Shown one piece after another: positions 23,932-37,590 of a stretch of DNA of 64,000 bases. The notes beneath the pieces were generated by a model. That model ran no database searches and was not told where the DNA came from. It saw nothing but the letters and a program-made list of their open reading frames with translations. Source of the DNA: Rhynchosporium graminicola (taxonomy: Eukaryota > Ascomycota > Leotiomycetes > Helotiales > Ploettnerulaceae). The first letter of the stretch is position 1. The number at the start of each line of letters is the position of its first letter. A program made the position numbers and the translations under genes. Location of the stretch: NCBI GenBank assembly GCA_900074885.1, contig FJUW01000010.1:1-64000 (forward strand). Reading direction: 5' to 3'.

Positions 23932-24701
23932 GGTTAGGATTTTGGTGGTTTGGTTAAAGTATTAGTATTAGGGAGAGGGAGATGAGAGGAATGAGAGTGA
24001 GGAAGAGAGAGTAGATATTCAAGGAACGAGGGAAAGGGAAGAAACTCTACAGTAGCAGAGGCTTTCATACTTCTAGAAACCCTTGAGATGTATCTCTACG
24101 GACAACCAAGTAATCAAGGAAAGCTAATACCCATCCCATCCATCCATCCATCCACTCATGAACTCCATCCTCCGGAAGTTCCAACTTCCAAGCTCCACTC
24201 TACCCAATCCATTTCGAATCGCAATACCAAAGTGAGAAGTAGATTTGCAGAATCCCAAACCCATACGGGCAATCCACATCTCATATCGAGATTAGGGATA
24301 CAGCCTCCGAAGCGAATTGCCTGAATGGGAAAACCCCAGGTGTGGCACTGAGCTGCGTAAACCGCGCAGCCTGATTGGTTGAGCAATATGATTCTTGTGC
24401 TTCTTGGTATAGATGTGGTATTTTTCCAACCGAAGCTTCATGAAGACTGAGGGCAGAGTTGTGGTATATAGTGATATGGGAGGTACTGAAACGATGCTTG
24501 CGGCTGGACGCGTTTCTTCCAGATTGGGGTTCGTTAGTGCTTAACTACAGCGTCACCATTAGATACCGCTAGAATGTATTTCCCGAATGTCAATGGATAG
24601 AAGAATTCAGGGTTGATTAAATATTCGATGACTTACTCTGCAGTGGAAGATATTAGAATGTGTACAAGGTGGAAAGTAGATATACTGTAATCTTGGAATA
24701 T
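23932..24701. other. Intergenic region between two minus-strand genes
   Basis: Contains the promoter of the AA8 gene and the 3' end of the ABC transporter gene. Overlapping opposite-strand frames at 24088-24386 are not convincing. Nothing else is seen. Confidence 0.55.
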
Positions 24702-27255
24702 CTACTCGGCGCTGCCCGCGCTTTGTTCGACATAGTTTGGAATTTCCAGTTCTTCACCACCTTCAACCCACACCTTCGACAATTCTGCGTCAATCTCGAC
24801 TTTCCTGTCTTCCCACTCTTTAACTTTAGAAAGTCTTTCGCGTAGATCAGCTAACTCGCGTTCGACACCCATCTTCTCTTTCTCGGTGCCGATACGTTCC
24901 CAATCCCATTCGCTTCCATCATCCCCAAGGCCCAGTGTAAGGTTAAATGTGTGGTACTTCTTCAGACTTGCTCGTGTACTGATCGTGATCAACGTAATGC
25001 CTTTATCTTTACATCGTTCATAGAGCAAGCCTTCGACGTCTGAAGACACAGCGGAAGTGCCTTCATCAATGACTGCATACCGCGGTTCATGATAGAGCAA
25101 TCTAGCAATCGCCATTCTCTGCTTCTCGCCACCGCTCAGAACGTCCTTCCACTCTTTGCGAGTGTCAAAACCGCCTTCTCTGTCTGGAAGATAGCCTAAG
25201 CGAGCTTCTTCTAATATGTGCTTGAGTTCGATGTCTCGGCGGCCACGATCACGCATTTCGATCTCTCCATCAGGGTAGATGACTTGGTCACGGAGAGTGC
25301 CGACGCTGAGATAAGGTCGCTGTGGTAGGAACATAATACCGTCTGTTCCTACACTCCGAGGTCGGGAAACTAGGCCGCGGTAGACGGGCCAAAGGCCGGC
25401 TACGATACGTGCAACGGCGCTCTTACCGACACCGTTCGGGCCGGATATCTGTAACACTGCTTAGCTAGGATATGGTCATACTTGAGGAACATGCTTACCA
25501 GAAGATGCTCTCCAGAATGCACAATGATCGAGAGTGAATCGACGAGTTCTTCCCCTCCATGAGGGAAGACTGAAGGTGCCACAATTGGCACATTCTCGAG
25601 ACGAACACCATCAAACCCTTTCTGAGTAGTGCCCTGCACATCAGACAACGAGTACAGCTCAGGATGAGTACCCCGTGGTGGGAAGTATGCATCTGCATGG
25701 GCACGATGTAGTGTCGAGATTAAAGTATACACTCTACTTGTGTACCCCGCAAGCTCAGACAAGTCTTTGATAGAATACATCATTCTTCCGCCAGCGTCAG
25801 CTAGCGACAACATGAGACGTTTATTAGTGATAAATTCTTTCATACGGCCGTTCTCGCGGCCGCCTTTTGTGGAAGCATCTGCCAGCTCTTGAATCCCACC
25901 AAGACCACCCCAAGCTGGTAAGAAGACCGGCAGAGAGCTCAGAAGATAGCCATAGGCACTCCAGCTGTACTTCAGAACGAAGTCTTCAAGAATGTTGTAA
26001 CGGATTTTGAGTGTGTAAATGCCCTCCATCCACCGCTTAAGGCTCTTGAATTCCTTATCAAGGAAATTCTTCTCCATGTTTGCTCCGCCATAGAATGCGA
26101 CTTCCTCTGCATTGGCAATGAGTCGTGCATGTAGACCTCTGAAGTCACCCTCTTTGCGACCCTCCACTGCCTTTAGCTTCCCGAATGGTGGGGATAATCT
26201 TCGTAATATGGTAGCTGTGAGGAAGTAATTGCTCAACAGACCGGTCAAAGCCAACGGACCCAATGACCGGTACAACTGGTAGTTAAACACCAGCAGGTCT
26301 ACGAATGGCTTCCCTAACGAGGAGTACAGACTCGCAGCCGCGGCGCAGAAGTGTGTAAGATCTTGTGTGATAAACTGGTCTGCTCCATGCCCAATACCGC
26401 CGTCCAGATTTGCTAACTTGTAGTAATTGAGGTTATCATTGAGGTATAAATCGTGGATGTATCGGGTGAGGCGGGTCCGGAAGGCTATGGAGACTTTCGA
26501 CTGGAGGAATTTGATCATGGCATTTGTGTAAGAAGCAAAACTGCCAATTCCACACCACTATTTGGATTAGAGAGGCCCAAGAATTGTGTAGCCCGTGGCT
26601 TTTTTTGGAAGTAAACACTTACTTTGATAATACCCCAGATAAACGACCTGCCATTACCTGCAACCAGATCTCTTACAATTTCACCGTCCAGTCTAGCTAC
26701 TACTAAGGATAGATACGTCCTGAGCATGAGGAACACTCCATGACTCAGCAGTAATCCCGTCTCTTTACTGGTCCATCTCGGGATCATAATACTCAACAAG
26801 CTCAAGAACTGATGCAAGAAAGCCAAATTGAGTCCCGGCTTCGTCTGCGGCGGTGGTATCTGCGGTGTACTCCCATCCGAAAGCCCAGAGACCCTCGGCG
26901 GATTTAAAAACAGTCGTCGATGTGCATCAAAAGTCAAGGCCTTTGTCGGATGTATGGTAACTTTCGAGGTCGAGTCCTTATAAGGGACGAAGATAACTCG
27001 CGAGCCATCTTTATTCTTCAATCCAGAGTTCCTCCGTAGTAATCGCTGTCCCTGCTCTTTCTCAGCTTTCCGCGATTTCCATAGGCGTCTTGCGCCCTCG
27101 CCGCTCGCAATTATGGAGAGTGCGAGAGCGAGGGCTCCGAGGAGTCTTGCGGTCTTCGATGTGCCCTTAAGTCGCTGCTGGAGGAGATTCGAGAGCTTCT
27201 TGTAGAAATCAACGATCGGATCTGCCGAGGACCGCAGTGTCGATTGTGAAGCCAT
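24702..27255 (-). CDS. Peroxisomal ABC half-transporter, ABCD/Pxa family
   Basis: Three exons (26623-27255, 25499-26557, 24702-25448) with introns of 65 and 50 nt give 812 residues. The N-terminal half is the ABCD transmembrane domain. The exon 1-2 junction rebuilds IIKWCGIGSFASYTNAMIKF, equivalent to the conserved ALDP stretch, and is why the acceptor at 26558 was preferred over a nearer CAG that breaks the frame. The ATPase domain has Walker A GPNGVGKS (567-574), signature LSGGEKQR (668-675) and Walker B YAVIDE (688-693). The family imports long-chain fatty acyl-CoAs into peroxisomes for beta-oxidation and works as a dimer of two half-transporters; the partner is not in this window. The C-terminal tail (about 755-812) is charged, coiled-coil-like. 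Whether it is the Pxa1 or Pxa2 type cannot be settled by eye. Confidence 0.95.
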
Positions 27256-29500
27256 AATATGTTCGATCTAGCTTTGCGTCGTTGTATGGTCTCTCCTACA
27301 TCGTCATCCCTTCATATCGCTGTTGATTCGAGCTTTCAGCTTCGCATTTGTTGCTTCCTTTCTGCGATCTCTAACTCAAGCATGTCGCGATGCAGTTTTG
27401 CGGCATGAACCGTAGATTTTCAGAAAATTCGCGATTGCTTGGTTTGCTTGTCACATCCGTCATGAGCCTCTTTCCACCCCTCCACAAGCTGCTTGCTGCG
27501 TTGCATGTGAATCTGGGGAAAGGTGGATGTTCCGTGCCCGTAGCCGGCCGAGGCAATTCTGACACCTTGTCACGAGTACCGCCACGAAGTCTGGTGTACA
27601 GTATGGTACGGCCCGCAGCCCGATTTATGTAATAGACAAATAGCATTTTGGATGTCTCATTGGATACATTACTGCTAGAAGGACCTACTTGCAAGTCTTT
27701 AGGCCAGAATTAATTGGAACATAAACATATTACTTTGATTCGCGCAAAGCTCATACAATAAATAGCCCACTTGATTTCACCATTCACCACAATACCAGCA
27801 AGGTACAAACATGCCTCTGCAACCTCTCTTAGCCTATGAGCTGATCGTTCTAGAAGACAAACTAGCAGCCAATTGACACAGGCCCATTGTGCGGCCCGAA
27901 AATCCTGTCAACTTATTTATGCCTGCAAGGCCGGCACTGCTATTCCTCTTGATGACAATATACACACGTACGTAACGAGAGCGAAAGTGATGCAGTTTTT
28001 GAGTCCCAAAGCATCCAAGTTCATCCTCTGCTGCAAGACTCGAAGCGCATGTGAATACCACCGATATGTGACGAGTCGGACGATCCGTCTCTTGATTAAC
28101 TTTGGATTGTTCCAGCCATGATCCTGGTTGAAGAGTGCGCCTCCTGTGAAGCGTGGCTGCTGACTGACTGGCTGGCTGTAGCCGCTCAAGTGGATTTCGT
28201 GTGTTTGGGCCTCTTGCTGCCAGATGCAGAAAGCAACATCAGAGAATGGGATTCTCCAGATCGCAGAAGCAGGTACAGGTGAGGGCTGTAGGGGTCTGTG
28301 GAAAGTCTATTTATTATATCATGTAGAGACAATGAACCTCTCAAGGTTATGTAGATTGAGAGTTGTGCTGCTACGATGGCCATGCTGTAACTAAAGTCGA
28401 GGCAATCCATCTGGGGGTTCCCTTATTAGCCGAATCGATCGGATGAAGTAAACAGTGCTTCCTTCCTAGATATCCCGGAAATAGCAGTGAGAGAAGCTTC
28501 GAGGGTACCCAACCATGGTAAATGCTTCCTTGAACTCCTCAATGTAATCATTCTCTAACCTCATCTCTCGAGTCAAGTCGGATTCAGGATAAAGTGATTT
28601 TGATAGGATGAATCCGGGGCGGGGGGCGGCAGCCAGGGCGCCTAATCTTATTCGCCTCCCCGATCGACCCACGGGATACTGTGAATGGAGAGACGCCCAC
28701 GCACTTCGGGGATGCACGTTCACCGCCCACGGGTGTACAGTACGGGCGCGGAACAGAAGAAAAAGCAAGACAGTTCGAACGTTGATTTTGAACGCCGCAG
28801 GAGTCGGAATAGACCTGCCCAAGAGGACTTAACGTGATCACCAGGTCATGTTTCGAAAGTCCCTCCAATGAACTGACTCGTAGAAATCGTACCAAGGCAG
28901 AGGCAGGGGGTAAATATGTTGCTTGTACTCCGTAAGTCTTATACTTACTTATGGAGATCACTCGCACTCGGAGAACTAAACTCGACTAGTAGGCAACCGA
29001 GCCCTATATGGTATGCTTTGAGAGCATGATCTTTGTGATCTATAGCTAGGAAAAGGTAGTGGGTGAGTGACGCTCCGCTGGTCCTCTGGGAGCCACTACC
29101 GTGGGGGTGGGTGGTCCCACAAAGAAGAAGATTATGGGAGTCTTCATACACCGTTTGCGGTCCCAGTCACAAATTCTATCGAGTTTGTAAAGGATAGCAT
29201 CCGGATCAAACCGAACGAAGGCGAAAATGCAGCAGATTTAGCCATCATAATTCTATAAGCAAAATCTCCATAGTTCACTACCATAGTAAACTTCGACATC
29301 GGTTTTAGGCCAGAACGGTCAAAAATGGGGTTTAAATTCGCTTATTGGACATATGAGTAGCACCATTCAGCTTAAAGCGCTTTAAGACTCTTGTCTACTC
29401 ATTCGACCCTGCACAATCAACGATACGTGGTAAATAGACTGGTAGCCTGGGGCATGCAAACCATTTCTGCGATTTCGCTTTGGCGCTGCGGTGTACAGTG
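27256..29500. other. Intergenic region bordering the transposon nest
   Basis: Normal composition up to the edge of the AT-rich block. Several 60-130 codon frames on both strands overlap each other (27371-27694, 28466-28967) without motifs or workable splice sites. I could not support a gene. The first part should carry the promoter of the ABC transporter. Confidence 0.5.
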
Positions 29501-29690
29501 ATTCTTCGGTTTGGCGTGATTCTTTAGTAAATAACGCCGGTATACCGCCTTTTAGTATGAACCCTACTAAATATTAATATACTATAATTATCAGAACTAG
29601 AAACTACTAAAGCTCTATGATTACTATATCGATTTGCCTCTAAACTATGTCTTTTTGAAGCTCTTGATCTATAGAGTATATATTAAGTCT
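29501..29690 (+). repeat. Left 190-bp terminal inverted repeat
   Basis: Matches the complement of 50337-50526 without gaps that I can see; differences are mostly C/T and G/A. The edge carries a small direct repeat (gtgattctt twice within 25 bp). Sequence similarity stops abruptly after tattaagtct. Confidence 0.85.
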
Positions 29691-29699
29691 ACTATAATA

Positions 29700-30070
29700 T
29701 TAATATTATAGCTTCTAATTTACTAGTATAGAAAACATACTAAATCGATCAAGTACTACGTTCAGGAGAGAATCTTAACCTGCGCGCCTTAGTAAGAGAG
29801 TATAGAATAATATATAAGACAATTTGCTAGCGTAATCGTCGAATCTAATAAGATAAGGCTCTAAATCGACGCCGGAGAGGTCCTTAGCTAGTAATAACTA
29901 ATAATATAGGGCTATATATTATAGCTCTATTAGAGAGAGATCTAGATCTATACTTAGATGAGATTACTACTTACCTTTACGAAGCTTACGATATCGATAT
30001 ATTAATTAATTAAGTCTCTAAAGCTCTTAAACGAATTAAATATACTAAGAAGATACTCTTAGTATCTGCG
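29700..30070 (+). pseudogene. Tc1/IS630-like transposase fragment, N-terminal part
   Basis: One plus-strand frame reads, with TAA/TAG breaks, NIGLYIIALLERDLDLYLDE then ITTYLYEAYDIDI...VSKALKRIKYTKKIL. This is the helix-turn-helix and linker region typical of IS630/Tc1-type transposases (RDLxLYLDEI...VSRALKR). It is cut at 30070, right after ctgcg, by the LTR of the next element. The DDE catalytic part is not found elsewhere in the window, so the gene is incomplete as well as mutated. Confidence 0.6.
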
Positions 30071-30566
30071 TGTAACGTTCCTGGTTCTGACTAGTACACG
30101 GTATACAGGCTTATCGGTTAGTATTAGCTATAAAGTAAAGTAAATAAGAAGTTCGGTTCTTAATTAGAATTAAGATATTATAAGTAAGTATTAATTACTA
30201 TATGAATTTAAGTATAAAGCTCCTATCTAATAGTAGAAGTGCTAGTCTTATATAGAATCTTCGTTCCCTTATACTAGCTATATAAGACCGTCTTATAGAG
30301 CGCGTAAGCTCTCGCGACCTATCTAGTAGTCTAGTATATTATATGATCCTAGATTACTTATAGCTATAATACTATTATTACTTTAGTATAAGTAGATATA
30401 TAGTACTACTCGCTAGTTTATACTATAACTATATTAGTGCCTTTCCTCTAATAGTACTAACTCTTTTCTAGTACTAAAACCCGTCTAGTACTTACTACTA
30501 AGTAATACTATTAGTATTCTAGTACTAGGATAGTTTTAGTACTAAGAACTATACTAGTTCGTAATA
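30071..30566 (-). repeat. LTR of truncated Gypsy chromovirus
   Basis: 496 bp, complementary to the LTRs at 38545-39040 and 44799-45294. It ends in the less mutated form tgtaacgttcctgg when read from 30071. Confidence 0.88.
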
Positions 30567-32363
30567 CTATCCTCCTTCTATCTTAGCGTATCCTTACGCT
30601 TAAGTACGCCTAAGGAAATATCGATAACTACTTATAGCTATCTTCTTCTTTTATAATACTCCTTAAATACTTAACTAAATAAGTTAATTATATTATATTT
30701 AGAAGATAAATAGAATTAAGTAATAAAATTATAATACTATATACTAGATATAAAAAAGCGGAATATAAAAAGTATATATCGCCTCGCGATCTTAAACTAA
30801 CTAGATATAATTATTACGCTTAACTAAATAAATCCTACGATATTCGTATAAGGAACTAGATACTTATAGCTTCTAAATAGAAAAGTCTTAATTCCTAAAT
30901 CGAAAAATTAGAGGATAAGGAAGACTTAGCTATAGCTAAGTTCTATATACGAATTATAAAGTTAAAGAAATAGAAACGTTTCTTATATAAATAGTAATAA
31001 AAGATAATTACTACTAGTCTAAACTCGATAGCTAAGCTTAATACTCTTAAAGCTCTAGAAAAAGAAGAAAAGAAGAAATAAGAAAGAGAAAGAATACTTA
31101 ATAATACTAAGTTAGTAAGCGCGGAACCCTCTAATTCCGATATCCTTATTAACCTCTTATTCGACTTAATAATTAACTTTCCTTTTAACTTTACTAACTT
31201 ACTCTAAGTAGATCTAGGTTTTATTAATAGAAATTAGCTAATAATTCTAAGTAGTAAAAACTTAACTTAAGTTCTTATATATTTTCCGAATATAAGTAGT
31301 TCTTCTATTTTACTAAGTATATAATAATACTTTATTTATACTAATAATCTAGTAGTTCTTTTATATTATATTCTATAAGTAAGTTAACTAGTTTAGCGTA
31401 TATCTTTAGAGCTAATAGTACTCCTAATAGTACTTTTTCTAATAAAGATATATAAAATATTAAGAATATCTTCTTTATTATAGCTAGTAGCTAGAGTTTA
31501 TAATTTAATAATCTTTTAATATATTTAATTTTAAAAAGTCTAAGTTTCTTATAATCTAACTTATTACTTAGTCTTTATATATTAATATTTTTCTATAGAA
31601 AGTAAACCTTATCCCTCTCTTATAGTATTAGCTCCTAATTACGATTTTTATTATAATAATATATATTCTTCTCTACTATAAACCGGAGTTCTTCTATAAG
31701 TTCCTTATAGAGGTCTTAGATATTCCTAACTTAGATATAAGCTATATTATTATCTTTAACTATTAAATTAAGTTCTCTATATATAATAAGTTTATAACTA
31801 TAATTCGTAAAAAATAATATAACTTTTATTATTTCTATAATTAAGCTATTATATATAAATTCTACTAATAATAATAGTTCTATCTAATTATTTTATTAAT
31901 AGTTAATATAATAATATAAGTATACTTTAATTACTTAGTTTATTCTTTTATTTCCTCTATTAGTCTAAAGATAAAAAGCTATTAATAGTTTTTATTTAGT
32001 CCTTAAGAACTTTATTAAAGTATTTCAGAATTTTAATATAAATAACTTATCTCGATCTAATACTATTTCTTCGGGTACTTTATACTTAGAGACTACTTCC
32101 TTAAGGTATACTTATACTAAGTATTTAGCTATAAGAGTAGATAAGACTAGTACTAAGATTATATACTTAGTAAGTCTTTCTATAATAATAAGTATTATAT
32201 TATAGCTAACTCTTATAACTAGGTCCTTCGATAGCGGTAATAGCCTTATAAAGTTCTATAATATTAATTTCTAAGATATTAGTAGTATTAGTACTATAAT
32301 TATCTACTTATAAAGTATATATTAAGAAGACTTATTTCTAATATAAGTATTATAGTTAGCTAG
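30071..32363 (-). mobile_element. Truncated Gypsy chromovirus, same family as 38545-45294
   Basis: Begins with a 496-bp LTR (30071-30566) in reverse orientation. It continues with sequence complementary to the 3' internal part of the full-length copy at 38545-45294 (that copy's about 43010-44798: integrase end, chromodomain, 3' untranslated part). It breaks off at 32363 where an unrelated LTR starts, so about 4 kb and the other LTR are missing. Stops are TAA/TAG. Confidence 0.85.
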
Positions 32364-32545
32364 TGTAATGATCACTTGGTACGCTGAGGTAAATAGGCAT
32401 AATAGAATAGTAGAATAGTCGCTGGAGGTTCGCTAGTAATAATCTAGTTAATATAGAAACTAATTACTAAGGAGAGAAAGTTCTTCCTTCCTCTCTAATT
32501 CTGAAATATAGGAGTAGGAGGCACTAGGCGTATAGACTTATTATA
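32364..32545 (-). repeat. Orphan LTR with adjacent polypurine tract
   Basis: A 182-bp segment from tgtaatgatcac to ttattata, starting exactly where the truncated Gypsy copy ends. Next to it (about 32546-32562) is a C/T-rich tract that reads as a polypurine tract on the minus strand, so this looks like the 3' LTR of a minus-strand element. About 100 bp of possible internal sequence follow to about 32660. No partner LTR was found in the window. Confidence 0.55.
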
Positions 32546-34029
32546 ATATCTCCCCTCTTAAATACTTCTATCTTAGAAGTAAAGGCGTTAAAATACTCTA
32601 GCTAGTGATACTTTAGTAAGGCGCCGGCGAGGTATTCCTTTTAGGATTCACCTTTATTCTGATTTTTTTTCTTTATTATTAGTAAGGCTAGAATATAGGG
32701 TATAGCGCTAAGTAACTCCTCTATATAACTCTTAACTTTCTCTCTTCTCTCTCTTCTTAAATAACTAATGATAATAATAGTAATTATACGTAAGTTATAA
32801 ATATAAGGTATTAAGTAGTACTAACTTAACCTTTTAGCTCCTAAGAAGAACCTTCGTAAGCGCGCTACTAGTAGTTCGCTTAAAGATACTCTTCCTTCTA
32901 GTAATACTTTTACTCTTATTAATAAGGGAAAAACTATAATCGCTAGCAGGTTATCGACTAAGCGCTAGTAAGCCGAAGATAATAACGAGGATACTAAAGG
33001 CGAGCCGAGCTAAGATAGTAGCCCTTCTGCCTATTACGATAAGACCCTTTATACTAGTCGAAAGAATACGCAGATAAAGTCGAAAGCTCGTACTAAGGTA
33101 AACGAGGAGATACTACGTCCGGAGACTTACTTACGATACGCTGGCGAGTATACTTTATTCCCTAAGTTGAAGTGCACTTTAGCTCCTAATTCTATTGTTA
33201 GTAAGTATATAGACTATATTAAGAAGGGTAAATCTTATGAGGATATAAGTATAAATTTCCTCTCTCTAGCGAATACTTAGCTAATAGCTAGCGAGGTTCT
33301 AGCTATCCTGATAGGTATTCTTAGCTAACTATAAGATATAGCTTTAAAAGTAATAATAAGTGAGAGTTCCGGAGAAGTATTAAAGATTACTTAAGCACGC
33401 TTTAATATAGAGAAGAAGCGAGCTAATTATACTTCTAAAGTTAGTAATACTATAGCTATTAAATCTCCTTAGAAGCTAGTTATTAATTCTAATACTGAGC
33501 TATCCTCTAGTATTATATCGGCGATCGCTAAGGTATCTGGGTATACGCTGCGCTTTATAGCTAAAGTTACTACTACTATTAATATTATAAATGCTACTCT
33601 TCTAGAGGAAATTCGTAGTCTCTATATAATATAAATTAATCTCTCTAGCGAGTTCCTTATTAATCTTTAGCGAAGGACTTCTATACTATTTATACTGGAT
33701 TCTTTCTATAAGTAGCTTTACTAGATACGCAGCTAGAGGTTAATAGAGAGGAGGTCCCGGATAGGGATATAGATACTACTAATTAGGAGGTTACTAAGTA
33801 AACTTTCTTTAGCGATATCTCGGAGTTTATCCGGCGAGAGCTAGTTTACTAGTAATCTATATAGATAATAAAACCTCTTTTTCCCCTTAGACTTCTACTA
33901 GATTTATAATCTCTAATATACTTTTAAAACTATAAAATCCTATAGGAAAAAACAGAAAGGTATATATTCTTTTATAAGTATTATTTCACTTTCGCCGGCG
34001 TTTCGCCGGCGTTTCGCCGGTAAGTCACG

Positions 34030-37000
34030 ATAGCTCTTCGATACCGGCGCTACGGAGCATATATCCAACGACCTTTCCAAATTTACCTCATATACGCCAA
34101 AAGACGACTTACCTTATATACTTACTATTAATAGGCCGTTACGCCCTACCGGGATTAGAAGTTATACGATTAAGGCGATAAAGACCGACGGTATAGTACG
34201 CACATTAGAGTACTATAATACACTATATATCCCGCAGTCTCCAGTCTACCTATACTCCGGTTCTAAATTGAATAAATTAGGAGGTTATTTACATAGTTCT
34301 ATTCTCTACACGTCTAAGGAGAAGGAGATCTATATAATTAACGAAGATCTATTCATTATTAAGGAGACCTCCGGCGCGGGGTACGCTAGCCTTCCGGGTT
34401 TGAGCTTACCTGCAGCAGTAAAGCAAGCTACAGTCGATATAGAGCTTTAGCATAGACATATATATTACGCTAGCTTTGACGTAGTACGACGCACTCAATC
34501 CATAGTTACTAGTATGAAGTTTATAGAGCTTAAGACTGGTAGAACTCGTCTTTGCGTACCATATGAGAAAAGCCGACCTATTCGGAAGGTTAATAAGGTA
34601 TCGGCACGTGCACGACCTGCCAGATCAATAGATAAAATCCATATAGATATAGTATACCTTAAACCTAAGGCTCTGAATAGTCACTCTTACGCCTCTATCT
34701 TCTTATGCGCCTATTCGACTGGAAAGTGGGCCTTTACCTACGCTAAGAAGTCGGATACATACCTAGCTAATCAAAAGCTAATTAAGTTAGCCGAAACATA
34801 GTATCACCGCAAAATTAAGGTATAGAGATATAACAGGGGCAAGAAGTACTCTCTCTCTTAGATGAAAGAGCTTACCGACCACCTTGGAATACTACTGGAG
34901 GAGTCTACTCCGTATACTCTAGAGTAAGATAGAAGAGCTAAACGCTCTATACGTACGATTATCGAGAAGGTACGTATAGTTATAGTAGACCAGAATATAC
35001 CTGATTATATATAGCCGGAAATTCTACTCGCCTACATATATATCGCTAACCTTACCTCTACTTCTAGAGTAGAAAGGAAGACTCCTTTTAAGTGCTTCTA
35101 GGACGATATTAAACTAGGGGTAAACTATACTCCCTCTATTAAGTATCTCCGTGTATTAGGATATCCTATCTTTATACTAATTGATAAGGAGAAGAGAGTC
35201 CAGAGCCATAAGGTAGCTCCTAGAGCTGAAAAGGGTATTCTAGTGGGATTTGAAGGTTATAATATCTATAGATGCCTAGTTAATAGAAAGGTAGTTTATA
35301 CCTCTTATCTACGATTTGATAAAGACGGCTTAGTCACAGAACCTCACGAAGAAGACGCTATAATAGTACCTCAAACTAGGGGTGATTCTATCGATACTTT
35401 GAGTCAAAATCAAGACGTCGAGGTTACTATTGCTACTACTCCTGATACAGGTATAGTCTCGGAAGAAGAAGTCGATAGTAGTACGGATGCCGAATCTACA
35501 GTTGAGGATGAAGTTCCAGTACTAGAGGTCGATATTCCGGAGCAAATTGCTATATAAAAGAAGCGTAGTAGGCCTCCTGGACCTAAGAACTATGTGCCGG
35601 AGTACGTCCCTAGGACTATACGCTCTGGCTGTAATAATCCGATTCCGACTCTAAACTTGACGCCTGAGGCAACCCTGGAACTAAATAACAGCTACTCCTA
35701 TGCAATTTCACTACTTGAAGAAGTATAAGAGAGTACTAGTCAGTATCGACTGGCCTTCTATATAGCTCAAGAAGAGTCACTATTTTTGGACGATCCGACT
35801 ACCTTAGATCAGGCTATAAAGAGACCTGATTGGCTAGAATAGAAGAAGGCGGTTATTAAGGAGTACTGATCTCTTAAGGAGAAGTCGACTTGGAAGACTA
35901 TAAGTCGCTCTGATATGCTAAAAGGGTGCAGAGTACTAGGTTCTCGTCTAGTTTTTAAGACTAAGAGAGATATGGACAGCAAAATCGATAAATATAAGGT
36001 CAGATTTATAGTCTAAGGTTATACGCAACGATTTAGTCACGATTACGATCAGATATATGCCGGGGTCTGTAAATCTTCTACTTGGAAGATAGGCTTAGCA
36101 GTTGCGGCGGAGTACGACTTAGAAGTCGAACAATTTGATGTAGTAACAGCATTCTTATATAGTGAAGCCGATACCTAGATATACGTCAAATTACTGCTAT
36201 TTTATAGATAATTTGGGCGTAGACTTATAGACGATAAATGTATGCTCTTGCTAAAAGCTCTGTACAGTCTGAAGCAGTCTCTACGCCTCTGGTAAGAGAC
36301 ACTACGTAAGGAGTTCGGTATTATCGACTTTGTACCTTTATAAACTAATAATTACGTATATATTAACAGAGAAACTAAGATTATTATCGTTACTTATATC
36401 GACGATTTTCTAGTTATCTTAAAGGCTAGATTAGCACTTAAAGAGCTTAAAGTGAAGCTTCTTACCGTGTTTAATATCCTTCTAGCTGGACTAGCTAAGT
36501 ACTTCCTTAGAGTCAGAATTATACGTGACAAAGAGAAGAAGACGATTTCTCTTTGCTAAGATGCGTATATCGATAAGATATTAGATCGATTTGGAATAAC
36601 TAACTGCAAGAGCGCTAATACGCCCTTTACTACTAGTTCAGAGGTTTCTATAGTCAAATTCAAGGGAGTAGCTACTCTATAAGAAATCAAGCTATATTAA
36701 TAGCTTTGCGGTAGTTTATAGTACCTAGCTTATACTCGCTGGGATATACTATACTACTACTCTATACTATTATAATTTCTGATAAATCCATCACCTTAAC
36801 ATCTTGCGAGCGCTAAGAGAGTACTTGCGTACCTATAAGGTACCAAGTACTACGCTACGACTTACGGAGGAGACGTTACCGATAGAGAGAAGATGAAATT
36901 AAGAGGTTTCTGCGACTCTGATTAGGCCGGTAACCGAATCGATAGAGTGTCGTACACCGGAGTATATTTCTTCCTTACAGGAGGTGTTTTCTTAGCTATT

Positions 37001-37380
37001 TCAAAGCGATAGACTACTATAGCTCTTGCCTCTACGGAAGCAGAGTATATAGCTATGTGCGCCTTTACTAGAGAAGTATTATAGATACGCTAAGTACTAA
37101 AGGAGCTAGGCTATAATAAGCTAGACTCTAGGAGTATAGAGATACAGTGCGATAATCAGGGAGCTTTATCTCTATCGGAGAACCCTGAATTACACTAACG
37201 TACTAAGCATATCGACATCAAATTCCACTACCTTCGCTAGGAGGTCGCCAGAGGTTATTTAGACCCTTAGTATATACCCTTAAAAGAGAACGCGGTAGAC
37301 GGTTTCACTAAACTACTTGGCCTATAAGACCTCAAGGCCTTTATAGTAATACTGAATATAACTGTTTTACACCTAGAATA
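34030..37380 (+). pseudogene. Copia pol: protease, integrase, RT, RNase H
   Basis: In order: protease DTGATEHISNDLSKF (catalytic triplet at 34040-34051), integrase start IDKIHIDIVYLKP, RT pieces CRVLGSRLVFKTKRD and YIDDFLVI (36395-36406, the YVDD active site), and RNase H ASTEAEYIAM and TKHIDIKFHYLR (about 37027-37240). Stops are mostly TAG/TAA at places where the family has Trp or Gln. One readable piece spans 35243-35557. It cannot make a full polyprotein. Confidence 0.85.
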
Positions 37381-37590
37381 AGGGGTGTAGATATCAATCG
37401 GGAAGGCAGACTATCTTGAAGGAATTACGGAACCTGGGGTTTATCCAGTTCACGTGATATCGAGGTATAGTTCTAGTCTCTAGGGGTGTTACTATACGTA
37501 CGCATACGATAGTATAATCGACTAATTATAGGAAATTAGATCACTCGTACCTGTAGAAGTTACCGACTTTATAGTATCTCTACAGAGGGG

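Noticed and set aside
28466..28967. Overlapping minus-strand frames of 118 and 127 codons and a plus-strand one
   Set aside because: They overlap each other on both strands without motifs or usable introns.
34268..35557. Three plus-strand frames taken as separate genes
   Set aside because: They are readable pieces of one Copia polyprotein (protease/integrase and the variable linker before RT).
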